A stretch of DNA of 5,292 bases from Phycisphaerales bacterium UBA4658 (GCA_002405485.1 DHLW01000107.1:1-5292); one strand, 5' to 3'. Shown: positions 1 to 5,292, counted from the first letter of the stretch. The notes: a model not told the origin generated them from the sequence alone. Program-made: numbers and translations.

Positions 1-48
1 GGGGGGGGGGGGGGGGGTTTTTTTGGGGGGGGGGGGGGGGGCGGGGGG
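1..48. repeat. G/T homopolymer block, possible artefact
   Basis: The block consists of 17 G, 7 T, 17 G, one C and 6 G, after which normal mixed sequence begins. Such a pattern at the very edge of a sequence is typical of poly-G miscalls in two-colour Illumina chemistry or of a badly resolved contig end. A genuine G-rich tract is possible and could form a quadruplex, but I would not assign it a function. Confidence 0.75.
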
Positions 49-97
49 TATCGAGTAGCCCGCTGGTCCCCGGTGGGCCACCCAAGGCACCCGTCCC

Positions 98-148
98 CGA
101 ATGCCGACTCCCGCCTCCCCAAACGCCGAATGCCAAATGCCGAATGCC
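98..148. repeat. AATGCC short-repeat cluster downstream of the permease gene
   Basis: The octamer CGAATGCC occurs at 98-105, 127-134 and 141-148, and a variant AAATGCC sits at 135-141. The last three copies therefore form a run with a 7-bp period. Read on the minus strand this is a GGCATTCG/GGCATTTG array that would lie in the 3' untranslated part of the permease transcript. I see no terminator-like stem with a T-tract here, and no gene in 49-171. Confidence 0.6.
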
Positions 149-171
149 TCTCCCCGCCCTCTTCCTCCCCC

Positions 172-1539
172 TCAACCAACTTCCCTCTTCTGAAAGAGCA
201 TCACCGCCAGCGACAGGAACACGCCGACCTGCGTCATGGCATATGCCAGCACCAGGCCCACGTGCGTGAGAGGGATCTTCTGATTCTGACTCACCGCATC
301 CAGCAGCCAGAACGCCTGCACGTTCGGCACAATCCCCCACACGCCCCAGGCCACGTGGTTGTACCGCGTCGGACGAGTGAAGAGGAAGTCGCCCTCTTGC
401 GGCGGGCGCGACACAAACGGGTCTGATGCCGTCGTCGGCGCGCCCGCACGCACGATCGTCAGGTCACGGACCTTGTGGCTCTGGGCCACGAGTGCGGGCG
501 GACGGGTGCGGTCGCTCAGGGCGCCCATGTCGCTCGCATCGCCGACGAAGGGCGCAAACGGCGGCGTGATCATCCCAAGACCGCTCGGGTTCGGGCCGTA
601 ATGGATCGGCGTCCCCGGGGCGATGCGCACCCGCGGCTCGGTCTCGAGCTTCAGGTCGTACGCGTCCTCGGGATTGTTCAGAGGCTTCATCCCTTCGCGC
701 TGCGGCGTGGCCGACTGGACCCGGGCGATGAACGTGTTGTCGATCGCGTGCCGACCGATGAGATGGTTGCTCATGAGCCCGAAGACAAAGACGCCCGCGC
801 AGACCACGAGCGTCATGACCTGCCCCAGCCGTGCCGAGGCAGCGGTCGCCACCGCCGTGAGCACGAGCATCGACGCCAGCAGGCAGACGCTCGCCTTGGT
901 GATCTCGGGCTTGAAGTCGTGGGCGAGTTCCTGCAGCTTCCACTCCGGGTTGAACATCAGCACGCCCAGATACGCCAGCAGCATGAGCGGGCACATCGCC
1001 AGCGTGGCGACCTGCGGGAAGCTCCAGGAATAGAAGAAGTTGCACCACACCCCGAGCCCCACGCTCAGCAGGATCGCCAGGATGCTGAACACCAGCACGG
1101 GCTGGTCCAGCTCGTCGGCGGTGGTCGCCAACACCTTGTGCCGAACCGCCATCAGCACCCAGACGATCATGGTCACGACCGTGATGAGGATCGCCGCCGA
1201 GACGCCCAGATACTTGCCCAGCACGACCGTCACCCGCGAAACGGGCTTGCTGACCACGGTGAGTACGGTCTTGCGGTCAATCTCCTTGCTGATCACCGCC
1301 GTGGCAAGAAAGGCCGCCAGCAGCATGCCGCTCACAAAGACCGTCGCCAGGTTGATGTCCAGCGCGACCTTGTCGTCGGCGGAGACCTCAGCGGACGAGG
1401 AGTAGTCCATGCTGAACGCCGCGGTCGCGGTCGTGAGCAGGATGAACAGCCCGCTGAGCGCGGTCAGGATGAAATAGATGGGCTGCCGCACGCTCTCAAG
1501 GAACGTGTTGCGGGCGATGGTAAAGACCTGGGTCGTCAT
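172..1539 (-). CDS. ABC-2 type transporter permease with large extracytoplasmic loop
   Basis: This 455-residue integral membrane protein is the likely membrane-spanning subunit of an ABC transporter; the substrate cannot be told from the sequence. Predicted spans by hydrophobicity lie near residues 21-43, 64-84, 108-132, 147-167, 175-196, 214-234, 240-260 and 427-449. Residues 83-112 carry the pattern typical of ABC-2 permeases: KEIDRKT, then KPVSR, then GKYLG. This segment falls in a cytoplasmic loop if the N-terminus is inside. The stretch from about 261 to 426 is hydrophilic, rich in Pro and Asp, and predicted to be extracytoplasmic; it makes the protein longer than a minimal six-span ABC-2 permease. 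The start was chosen because MTTQVFTIARNTFLESVRQ is a typical family N-terminus just before the first span. The frame stays open upstream to 2157, but that part is Pro/Arg-rich and looks non-coding. The sequence before the ATG is pyrimidine-rich with no Shine-Dalgarno match. No ATPase gene adjoins it upstream; one could lie beyond the left edge. The family call is firm and the specific role unknown. Confidence 0.88.
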   Translation of the reverse strand: MTTQVFTIARNTFLESVRQPIYFILTALSGLFILLTTATAAFSMDYSSSAEVSADDKVALDINLATVFVSGMLLAAFLATAVISKEIDRKTVLTVVSKPVSRVTVVLGKYLGVSAAILITVVTMIVWVLMAVRHKVLATTADELDQPVLVFSILAILLSVGLGVWCNFFYSWSFPQVATLAMCPLMLLAYLGVLMFNPEWKLQELAHDFKPEITKASVCLLASMLVLTAVATAASARLGQVMTLVVCAGVFVFGLMSNHLIGRHAIDNTFIARVQSATPQREGMKPLNNPEDAYDLKLETEPRVRIAPGTPIHYGPNPSGLGMITPPFAPFVGDASDMGALSDRTRPPALVAQSHKVRDLTIVRAGAPTTASDPFVSRPPQEGDFLFTRPTRYNHVAWGVWGIVPNVQAFWLLDAVSQNQKIPLTHVGLVLAYAMTQVGVFLSLAVMLFQKREVG

Positions 1540-1556
1540 GGCGGAGCGGGTGCCAA

Positions 1557-1574
1557 GGGGCCGGGAGGGCGGGG
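1557..1574 (+). other. G-quadruplex-type motif just upstream of the permease start
   Basis: Four G-runs lie at 1557-1560, 1563-1565, 1567-1569 and 1571-1574, separated by one or two bases, which fits the classical quadruplex pattern. They are on the strand opposite to the permease coding strand, 18-35 bases before its ATG. The permease mRNA leader is therefore C-rich here, and the folded form could occur only in the template DNA or in antisense RNA. Function is unproven. Confidence 0.5.
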
Positions 1575-1726
1575 AGAGAGAAGGGGCGAGGGACGGAAGC
1601 GGCCGGACGTCGGGTGCCGCGGGGCGTAAAGAGAGGCGGTGGTTGCGGACGGGGCATTGCGGATGGGATCGGCTGCAATGCGAGACTGGAACCGGAAGAA
1701 GGTGTGCGGTTCCGACCCTGGCGTCG

Positions 1727-1755
1727 AACATAGCGTGCCGGAGGTCGTACATCAA
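1727..1755 (-). promoter_or_regulatory. Candidate sigma-70-type promoter for the permease gene
   Basis: On the minus strand, TTGATG (1755 to 1750) and TATGTT (1732 to 1727) are separated by exactly 17 bp, and each matches the -35 and -10 consensus at four of six positions. Transcription would begin near 1720 and leave a leader of about 180 nt before the permease ATG. The local sequence is less G-rich than its surroundings. Such a match can arise by chance in 600 bp, so this is a candidate only. Confidence 0.35.
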
Positions 1756-1768
1756 CGTACTGGTTGAT
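1751..1768. promoter_or_regulatory. Inverted repeat, possible operator
   Basis: ATCAAC (1751-1756) and GTTGAT (1763-1768) form a perfect 6-bp inverted repeat with a 6-bp centre. The left arm overlaps the candidate -35 element of the permease promoter, a position where a dimeric repressor could block transcription. No regulator gene is present in the window, and the arms are short, so binding is inferred from symmetry and position only. Confidence 0.35.
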
Positions 1769-1900
1769 CCCGCCCGGAGTTCGCCTGGGGTGCGGCAAAC
1801 CAGCATCGATGCACGCAAGACATGGAGCGTGCGCCGGGCTGGCAGAGCATCCTGGGGTCTGGACGGGATTCGCCATCGGGTCCGCCAAGGGCGGCGTGGC

Positions 1901-1933
1901 GGGGGTTGGGGAGGGGTGGAGAGGGGGTGGGGG
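1901..1933 (+). other. Strong G-quadruplex-type motif in the spacer
   Basis: Five G-runs of four or five bases occur at 1901-1905, 1908-1911, 1913-1916, 1923-1927 and 1929-1933, with loops of one to six bases. This exceeds the usual four-run quadruplex rule and lies about 240 bases before the hflK start, on the hflK sense strand. It could fold in DNA, or in RNA if the hflK transcript starts upstream of it. A small CCGCC/GGCGG stem (1882-1894) precedes it. Confidence 0.55.
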
Positions 1934-1934
1934 T

Positions 1935-1950
1935 GGCGTTCTGGCGTTCT
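1935..1950. repeat. Tandem 8-bp repeat GGCGTTCT x2
   Basis: GGCGTTCT occurs twice in direct succession at 1935-1942 and 1943-1950. The overlapping decamer GTTCTGGCGT (1938-1947) recurs at 2079-2088, 141 bp downstream. These could be direct-repeat binding sites for a regulator of hflKC, or chance similarity. Confidence 0.4.
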
Positions 1951-1992
1951 GCCAAGGACGCGCAGGACGTGCGCGGCCAGTGAATCTGCGGG

Positions 1993-2018
1993 CCCGGGTG
2001 GACGAGCGTCCACTCGGG
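1993..2018 (+). promoter_or_regulatory. Strong 11-bp hairpin upstream of hflK
   Basis: CCCGGGTGGAC (1993-2003) pairs with GTCCACTCGGG (2008-2018) across a four-base GAGC loop. Ten pairs are Watson-Crick and one is G-U (1997 with 2014). On the opposite strand that pair becomes an A-C mismatch, so the structure favours RNA transcribed towards hflK. No T-tract follows, so it is not a classical terminator. It may be a leader structure about 155 nt before the hflK start, or a protein-binding palindrome in DNA. Confidence 0.5.
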
Positions 2019-2040
2019 GACGACAATCAGCCCACCATTT

Positions 2041-2068
2041 CCTGCCCCCGGGGGTCTTGAGGGGCAGG
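2041..2068 (+). promoter_or_regulatory. Perfect 8-bp hairpin upstream of hflK
   Basis: CCTGCCCC (2041-2048) and GGGGCAGG (2061-2068) are perfectly complementary around a 12-base loop. The loop contains GGGGG (2050-2054), which can instead pair with the adjoining CCCCC (2045-2049), so two alternative folds exist. It stands 22 bases after the preceding hairpin. No T-run follows. It may be a leader element controlling hflK expression; no known riboswitch or protein-binding class is recognised. Confidence 0.45.
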
Positions 2069-2158
2069 CACCATGCGTGTTCTGGCGTATGGACGGGCGT
2101 GAGGTGGAGCGGGACCGGATCTGCGACGGACACAGCGCTCGAACGGGTCGAGTTCAAC

Positions 2159-2164
2159 GGGAAG
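2159..2164 (+). promoter_or_regulatory. Weak ribosome binding site for hflK
   Basis: GGGAAG lies eight bases before the ATG at 2173 and is the only purine-rich stretch at suitable spacing. It is a poor match to the consensus. It supports the start at 2173 over the in-frame upstream candidates at 2077 (GTG), 2089 (ATG) and 2104 (GTG). Confidence 0.4.
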
Positions 2165-2172
2165 CACCAGGG

Positions 2173-4260
2173 ATGAAGGCCGACTATCTGTCGTATCGCA
2201 AAGCCACGAGCGTCTGCCTGCTCGGGCTGACCCTGCAGGCCGCGATGGGTCTGACGTTGCTGATCTACGGCCTGCTGGCCACCAGGCAGAGCGGGCTAGT
2301 CACGGTGGCGGACCCCGCCGCGGTCTCCGGCGGCCTGTTCATCCTGCTGGGATCAATCATCTGGCTGGTCCTGGCTGTGCTCTTTGACCAGCACCGCCGC
2401 GAGCGGATCGAGCACATGGAAACCGAGGCCCTCATCGCCTCGGGCGCGCGGGAAAGCTCGGCGTTCAGCGAGGGGGGCGGGCGTGGCGGCAACGACGACC
2501 TCCGCGTGGCGGCCAAGCGGCTGGCCTGGATGCACCGGATCCTGGTGCCGTCGGCGAGTCTGGTCCTCGCCGCGGCCCTGGCGGGGATCGGGCTCTGGCG
2601 ATTCCAGCTTGGACGCCCGGTGCTCGGCGAAGAGAAGTTCGTGTCGGCTCCGAACATCGGCGTGCCGATCGCGATCGGACTGGCCATCGCGCTCATCGGC
2701 TTCACCTTCGCCCGCTACGTCGCGGGCATGGCCAAGCAGGAAGTCTGGAAGCACCTGAGGGCAGGAGCCGGCGCGTCGGCCGGGGCGGCGGTCGTCGGGC
2801 TGCTCACCGGGGTCGCCCAGTTCGTCGATTACGTGTCCATCAACGACCTCGTCAAGTACCTGCACGTCGTGATTCCGGGGATCATGGTGCTGCTCGCCGG
2901 CGAGGTCCTGTTCAACTTCCTCGGCGGGCTCTACACGCCGCGGCGCCTTGGCGAGTTCCCAAGACCTGCTCTGGACAGCAAGATCCTGAGCTTCGTCGCC
3001 GCCCCCGATCGCGTCGCGGCGAGCATCGGCGAGGCCCTGAACTACCAGTTCGGCTTCGACGTCACGAGCAACTGGTTCTATCAGCTCCTCACCCGTTCGC
3101 TCGCGGTGCTCCTGCTCACCGGGGCGGCGGTCGTTTGGCTGCTCACCGGTGTCGCGGTCGTGCAGCCGAATGAACAGGGCATCCGCGTCCGGCTCGGGGA
3201 GCGCGTCAGCGAGACGCCACTCGGTCCCGGGTCGTACTTCAAGCTCCCCTGGCCCTTTGAGACCATCGAGACGGCGGACACGACGCAGGTCCGCCGACTG
3301 GACCTTGGCGCTCCCTCCCCGAAGCTCCCCGCGGGCTCGCGTTCGATTCTCTGGACGAACGACCACGGGGTCGAAGAGGTGTACTTCGCTGTCCGCCCAA
3401 GCGCCGACGATCGCTCGGCGACCGCCGGCTCCATCCCGACCGACCAGCGCGTCCGCGACCTGGCGCTCGTGACGGTCGAGATCCCCGTGTACTACGTCAT
3501 CAGCGACCTGGTGAAGTTCGATCGCCTGGGCGCGCCGGCTCAGCGCGAGGCCATGCTTCGCGCCATCGGTCGCCGGCTGGCGTTCACCACGCTTGCGGCG
3601 TACACGATCGACGAGGTCGTCGGCGGGGCGCGGCCGTCGATCGGGGCCGAGATCCGTCGGCAGGTCGAGAGCGAGTTTGCCAAGCTCGATGCCGGCGTGC
3701 GGGTCACGTTCGTCGGGATCGAGGGCGTGCATCCTCCCCGCGAGACGGCCAACGGCTTCGAACAGCTCGTGCAGGCCGAGCAGAAGCGCCGCGGCGCAAT
3801 CGCCGACGCTCAGAAGTCCGCGAACAAGTCGCTTATCGACGTGGCTGGAAGCGTTGAGATGGGCCGGCGGATCGTTGCGGCGATCGACGAGGTCGATGCG
3901 CTGCGCAGCCGCCGGGCCACGCCCGAACAGATCGCCGCCAAGCAGCGCGAGGTGCAGGACCTGCTCGTGCAGGCTGGGGGCTCGGCGGCGTCGATGATCC
4001 AGCAGGCCAGGGCCGACCGCTGGACCAAGCACATGAGCAAGCGTGCCCAGGCCTCGGCGCACGCGGGACGCATCGCCGGCTTCCGGGCCGCGCCCGACGT
4101 GTTCCTCTCGCAGATGTACTTCAACACGCTCAAGGAGGCAACCGCCGACGCCCGCGTGTACATCGTCTCCGGCGATGACCGGACCAACGCCATCGTCAAC
4201 CTCGAGGACTCCTCGTCCCTCGGCGACATCTTCCGGGCTCCAAAGAAGGAAGACGAGTGA
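2173..4260 (+). CDS. hflK: HflK-like SPFH protein with polytopic N-terminal membrane domain
   Basis: HflK is an SPFH membrane protein that in E. coli pairs with HflC to form a cage around the protease FtsH and modulate membrane protein degradation. This homologue has 695 residues, against about 420 in E. coli. The extra length is N-terminal: predicted spans lie near 12-36, 51-72, 121-143, 162-184, 202-219 and 232-252, followed by the canonical anchor at 306-330. Basic residues cluster in the loops at 73-120, 185-200 and 253-305, which fits an N-in topology with the SPFH domain in the periplasm, as in HflK. The SPFH domain covers about 328-530, with QPNEQGIRVRLGE (331-343) and GPGSYFKLPWPFE (351-363). 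The family motif PPRETANGFEQLVQAEQKR (521-539) leads into a helical, charged region to about 640. A charged stretch near 397-430 looks like an insertion relative to E. coli HflK. The start at 2173 was chosen because MKADYLSYRK directly precedes the first span; the upstream in-frame extension is Arg-rich and hydrophilic. hflC follows in the same operon. The family call is firm; the role of the membrane domain is unknown. Confidence 0.85.
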   Translation: MKADYLSYRKATSVCLLGLTLQAAMGLTLLIYGLLATRQSGLVTVADPAAVSGGLFILLGSIIWLVLAVLFDQHRRERIEHMETEALIASGARESSAFSEGGGRGGNDDLRVAAKRLAWMHRILVPSASLVLAAALAGIGLWRFQLGRPVLGEEKFVSAPNIGVPIAIGLAIALIGFTFARYVAGMAKQEVWKHLRAGAGASAGAAVVGLLTGVAQFVDYVSINDLVKYLHVVIPGIMVLLAGEVLFNFLGGLYTPRRLGEFPRPALDSKILSFVAAPDRVAASIGEALNYQFGFDVTSNWFYQLLTRSLAVLLLTGAAVVWLLTGVAVVQPNEQGIRVRLGERVSETPLGPGSYFKLPWPFETIETADTTQVRRLDLGAPSPKLPAGSRSILWTNDHGVEEVYFAVRPSADDRSATAGSIPTDQRVRDLALVTVEIPVYYVISDLVKFDRLGAPAQREAMLRAIGRRLAFTTLAAYTIDEVVGGARPSIGAEIRRQVESEFAKLDAGVRVTFVGIEGVHPPRETANGFEQLVQAEQKRRGAIADAQKSANKSLIDVAGSVEMGRRIVAAIDEVDALRSRRATPEQIAAKQREVQDLLVQAGGSAASMIQQARADRWTKHMSKRAQASAHAGRIAGFRAAPDVFLSQMYFNTLKEATADARVYIVSGDDRTNAIVNLEDSSSLGDIFRAPKKEDE

Positions 4261-4331
4261 TCGTGAGACGAGCCCCGACGCTCGCCTGAACGCAGAAAAC
4301 GGATCGAGAATCGGCAGCCTGAAATCACCGC

Positions 4332-4350
4332 GGCCCGGCTCCGGCGGGCC
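4332..4350 (+). promoter_or_regulatory. GC hairpin between hflK and hflC
   Basis: GGCCCG (4332-4337) pairs with CGGGCC (4345-4350) around a seven-base loop, ending six bases before the hflC ribosome binding site. There is no T-tract, so it is unlikely to be an efficient terminator. It might be an mRNA processing or stability element, or affect hflC translation. A six-bp GC stem is not rare in DNA of this composition. Confidence 0.3.
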
Positions 4351-4356
4351 CATGAC

Positions 4357-4360
4357 GGAG
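4357..4360 (+). promoter_or_regulatory. Ribosome binding site deciding the hflC GTG start
   Basis: GGAG ends 11 bases before the GTG at 4372, slightly far but usable. It overlaps the alternative in-frame GTG at 4360 and so cannot serve that start. The ATG at 4352 is in a different frame that stops after a few codons. Confidence 0.45.
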
Positions 4361-4371
4361 TGGACAGTCAC

Positions 4372-5292
4372 GTGCAACGCATCCTGATCATCGTCATCGT
4401 CGTCGCGCTGGTGCTGGCGTTCATGGTCACCTATGTCGTCCGCTTCAACGAGGCGGCCGTGGTGACGCTCTTCGGGCGAGCGGATGAGAACAGCGTGATC
4501 CGCGAGCCCGGGCTGAAGTTCAAGCTGCCCTACCCCTTCCAGCGGGTGGTCACCTATGACACCCGCGTGCGGTACATCGAGGCCGCCCGCGAGACCCAGC
4601 AGACCGCCGACAAGAGCCAGTTGCTCGTGTCGAGCTTCGTGACCTGGAAGGTGAGCGACCCGCTCAAGTTCTTCCGGCGCTTCGGCGGCGGGACGGACAC
4701 GGGCGCCCGCAACCACTATGAACGGGCCGAGGAGCTGCTGCGGGCCAAACTCCGCAACGCCATGGGCGCCGTCTCGCAGTTCCGGACCGACGAACTGCTG
4801 AACCCCTCCGGTGAGATCACCAAGATCGCGGCCCTCGAAGCCGCCATGCTCGGGGCTCTCAAGGGCGAGGGCGACGCCTCTCTCAGCGACCTTGGCATCG
4901 AGCCGGTGCGCGTCGGCATCGCGGGGATCGGACTCCCCGCCGATACGACCCGGGCCGTCTTCGAGCACATGCGGGCCAGCAGGTCCAGCATCGCCAACCA
5001 GGCCAAGGACCGCGGCGTGAGCGAGGCCAACACCATGCGGTCGGTCGCCGAGGCCGACGCGGCCAAGATCACGGCGTTCGCCAGCGCACTCGCCGAGAGC
5101 ATCAAGAGCCAGGGCGACAACGAGGCCGCCCAGTACATCGCCCAGATGAAGGAGGACCCGCAGCTCGCGGTGTTCATCCAGCAGATGTCGTTCATGAAGG
5201 AGGCCTTCGGAAGCACGCGGACCACGCTCGTGCTGCCGACGAGTCTGCCGGGCTTCGAGTTCTTCAGCCCGGACGCCGTGAACAAGCTCAAG
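4372..5292 (+). CDS. hflC: HflC-like SPFH protein, 3' end beyond the window
   Basis: HflC is the partner of HflK in the SPFH complex that surrounds and modulates FtsH. The window holds 307 codons with no stop; E. coli HflC has about 334 residues, so only a short tail should be missing. One N-terminal span lies near residues 3-22, followed by the SPFH domain. Characteristic HflC stretches are FNEAAVVTLFGR (25-36), EPGLKFKLPYPFQRV (45-59), SSFVTWKVSDPLKFF (87-101) with GGG at 105-107, and a helical part from about 195 that includes SQGDNEAAQYIAQM (246-259). The last resembles the conserved RGEGDAEAAK region of E. coli HflC. The start is GTG at 4372; GTG at 4360 would add four residues, and the first in-frame ATG (4423) would cut the membrane span. 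It lies 111 bp after hflK in the same reading frame, behind two closely spaced stops at 4258 and 4264, and is probably co-transcribed with it. Confidence 0.9.
   Translation, partial: MQRILIIVIVVALVLAFMVTYVVRFNEAAVVTLFGRADENSVIREPGLKFKLPYPFQRVVTYDTRVRYIEAARETQQTADKSQLLVSSFVTWKVSDPLKFFRRFGGGTDTGARNHYERAEELLRAKLRNAMGAVSQFRTDELLNPSGEITKIAALEAAMLGALKGEGDASLSDLGIEPVRVGIAGIGLPADTTRAVFEHMRASRSSIANQAKDRGVSEANTMRSVAEADAAKITAFASALAESIKSQGDNEAAQYIAQMKEDPQLAVFIQQMSFMKEAFGSTRTTLVLPTSLPGFEFFSPDAVNKLK

Larger units (their letters stand above)
1540..2172. other. Divergent intergenic region without a credible gene
   Basis: This 633-bp spacer separates the start of the minus-strand permease from the start of hflK on the plus strand. 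Open frames cross it on both strands, but their translations are low-complexity, rich in Pro, Arg and Gly, and have no recognisable domain, as expected from stop-poor GC-rich DNA. It contains polypurine tracts, two quadruplex-type motifs, a candidate permease promoter with an inverted repeat, an 8-bp tandem repeat and two strong hairpins. It should hold the promoters of both transcription units. I could not find a convincing sigma-70 promoter for the plus strand. No tRNA or recognisable riboswitch was seen. Confidence 0.75.

Noticed and set aside
70..82. GGTGG/CCACC symmetry as a terminator of the permease transcript
   Set aside because: The arms are only five bases with a one-base centre and no T-tract on the minus strand, so no RNA hairpin of this size can close.
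475..1629. Plus-strand open frame of 384 codons opposite the permease
   Set aside because: It is antisense to a clear ABC-2 permease and its product is His/Arg/Asp-rich low-complexity sequence, which is typical of a shadow frame.
2138..2152. CTCGA/TCGAG stem just upstream of the hflK ribosome binding site
   Set aside because: A five-bp stem is too short to distinguish from chance in DNA of this composition.
1540..2157. In-frame upstream extension of the permease of 206 codons, with a possible start at 2157
   Set aside because: The translation is Pro/Arg-rich, low in complexity and has no domain or membrane span. The family-like N-terminus begins at 1539. GC-rich DNA keeps frames open by chance.
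2077..2172. Longer hflK with start at 2077, 2089 or 2104
   Set aside because: The added residues are hydrophilic and Arg-rich, and no better ribosome binding site is visible. The start at 2173 gives the expected short N-terminus before the first span.
1540..2172. CRISPR array, tRNA or mobile-element ends in the spacer
   Set aside because: There are no regularly spaced repeats of CRISPR length, no cloverleaf-like sequence, and no terminal inverted repeats flanking a transposase.
2353..4968. Very long minus-strand open frame (871 codons) opposite hflK and hflC
   Set aside because: It runs antisense to two well-supported genes and its translation is Asp/Arg/Gly/Val-rich without recognisable motifs. 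It is a codon-bias shadow.

Overview
The window is GC-rich DNA with three protein genes and one long, structured divergent intergenic region. It most resembles Planctomycetota, perhaps a Phycisphaerae-like lineage. The reasons are the unusually long, many-membrane-span HflK homologue, the ABC-2 permease with a large extracytoplasmic loop, and the weak or absent Shine-Dalgarno sequences. This assignment is inference from gene architecture; no rRNA or other phylogenetic marker is present.

Layout. Bases 1-48 are a G/T homopolymer block that may be a sequencing or assembly artefact. Bases 49-171 hold no gene but carry a cluster of AATGCC repeats. A complete ABC-2 type permease gene lies on the minus strand (172-1539). 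A 633-bp divergent spacer follows (1540-2172). It has no credible gene, but holds two G-quadruplex-type motifs, a candidate minus-strand promoter overlapped by an inverted repeat, a short tandem repeat, and two strong hairpins upstream of the right-hand operon. On the plus strand come hflK-like (2173-4260) and hflC-like (4372 to the window end), separated by 111 bp and evidently one operon.

Function. HflK and HflC are paired SPFH (stomatin/prohibitin/flotillin/HflK-C) membrane proteins. In E. coli they form a large cage around the membrane protease FtsH and modulate its activity. The HflK here is 695 residues, against about 420 in E. coli. The extra length is an N-terminal membrane domain with about six predicted spans ahead of the usual single anchor. 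No ftsH gene and no ABC ATPase gene is visible, so the partners of both the SPFH pair and the permease must be encoded elsewhere. The permease is transcribed away from hflKC, and the two units may share control through the spacer, but nothing in the sequence proves a functional link.

The most notable items are the polytopic HflK, the two neighbouring hairpins in the presumed hflK leader, and the inverted repeat over the candidate permease promoter. I see no clear evidence of a wholly new system.
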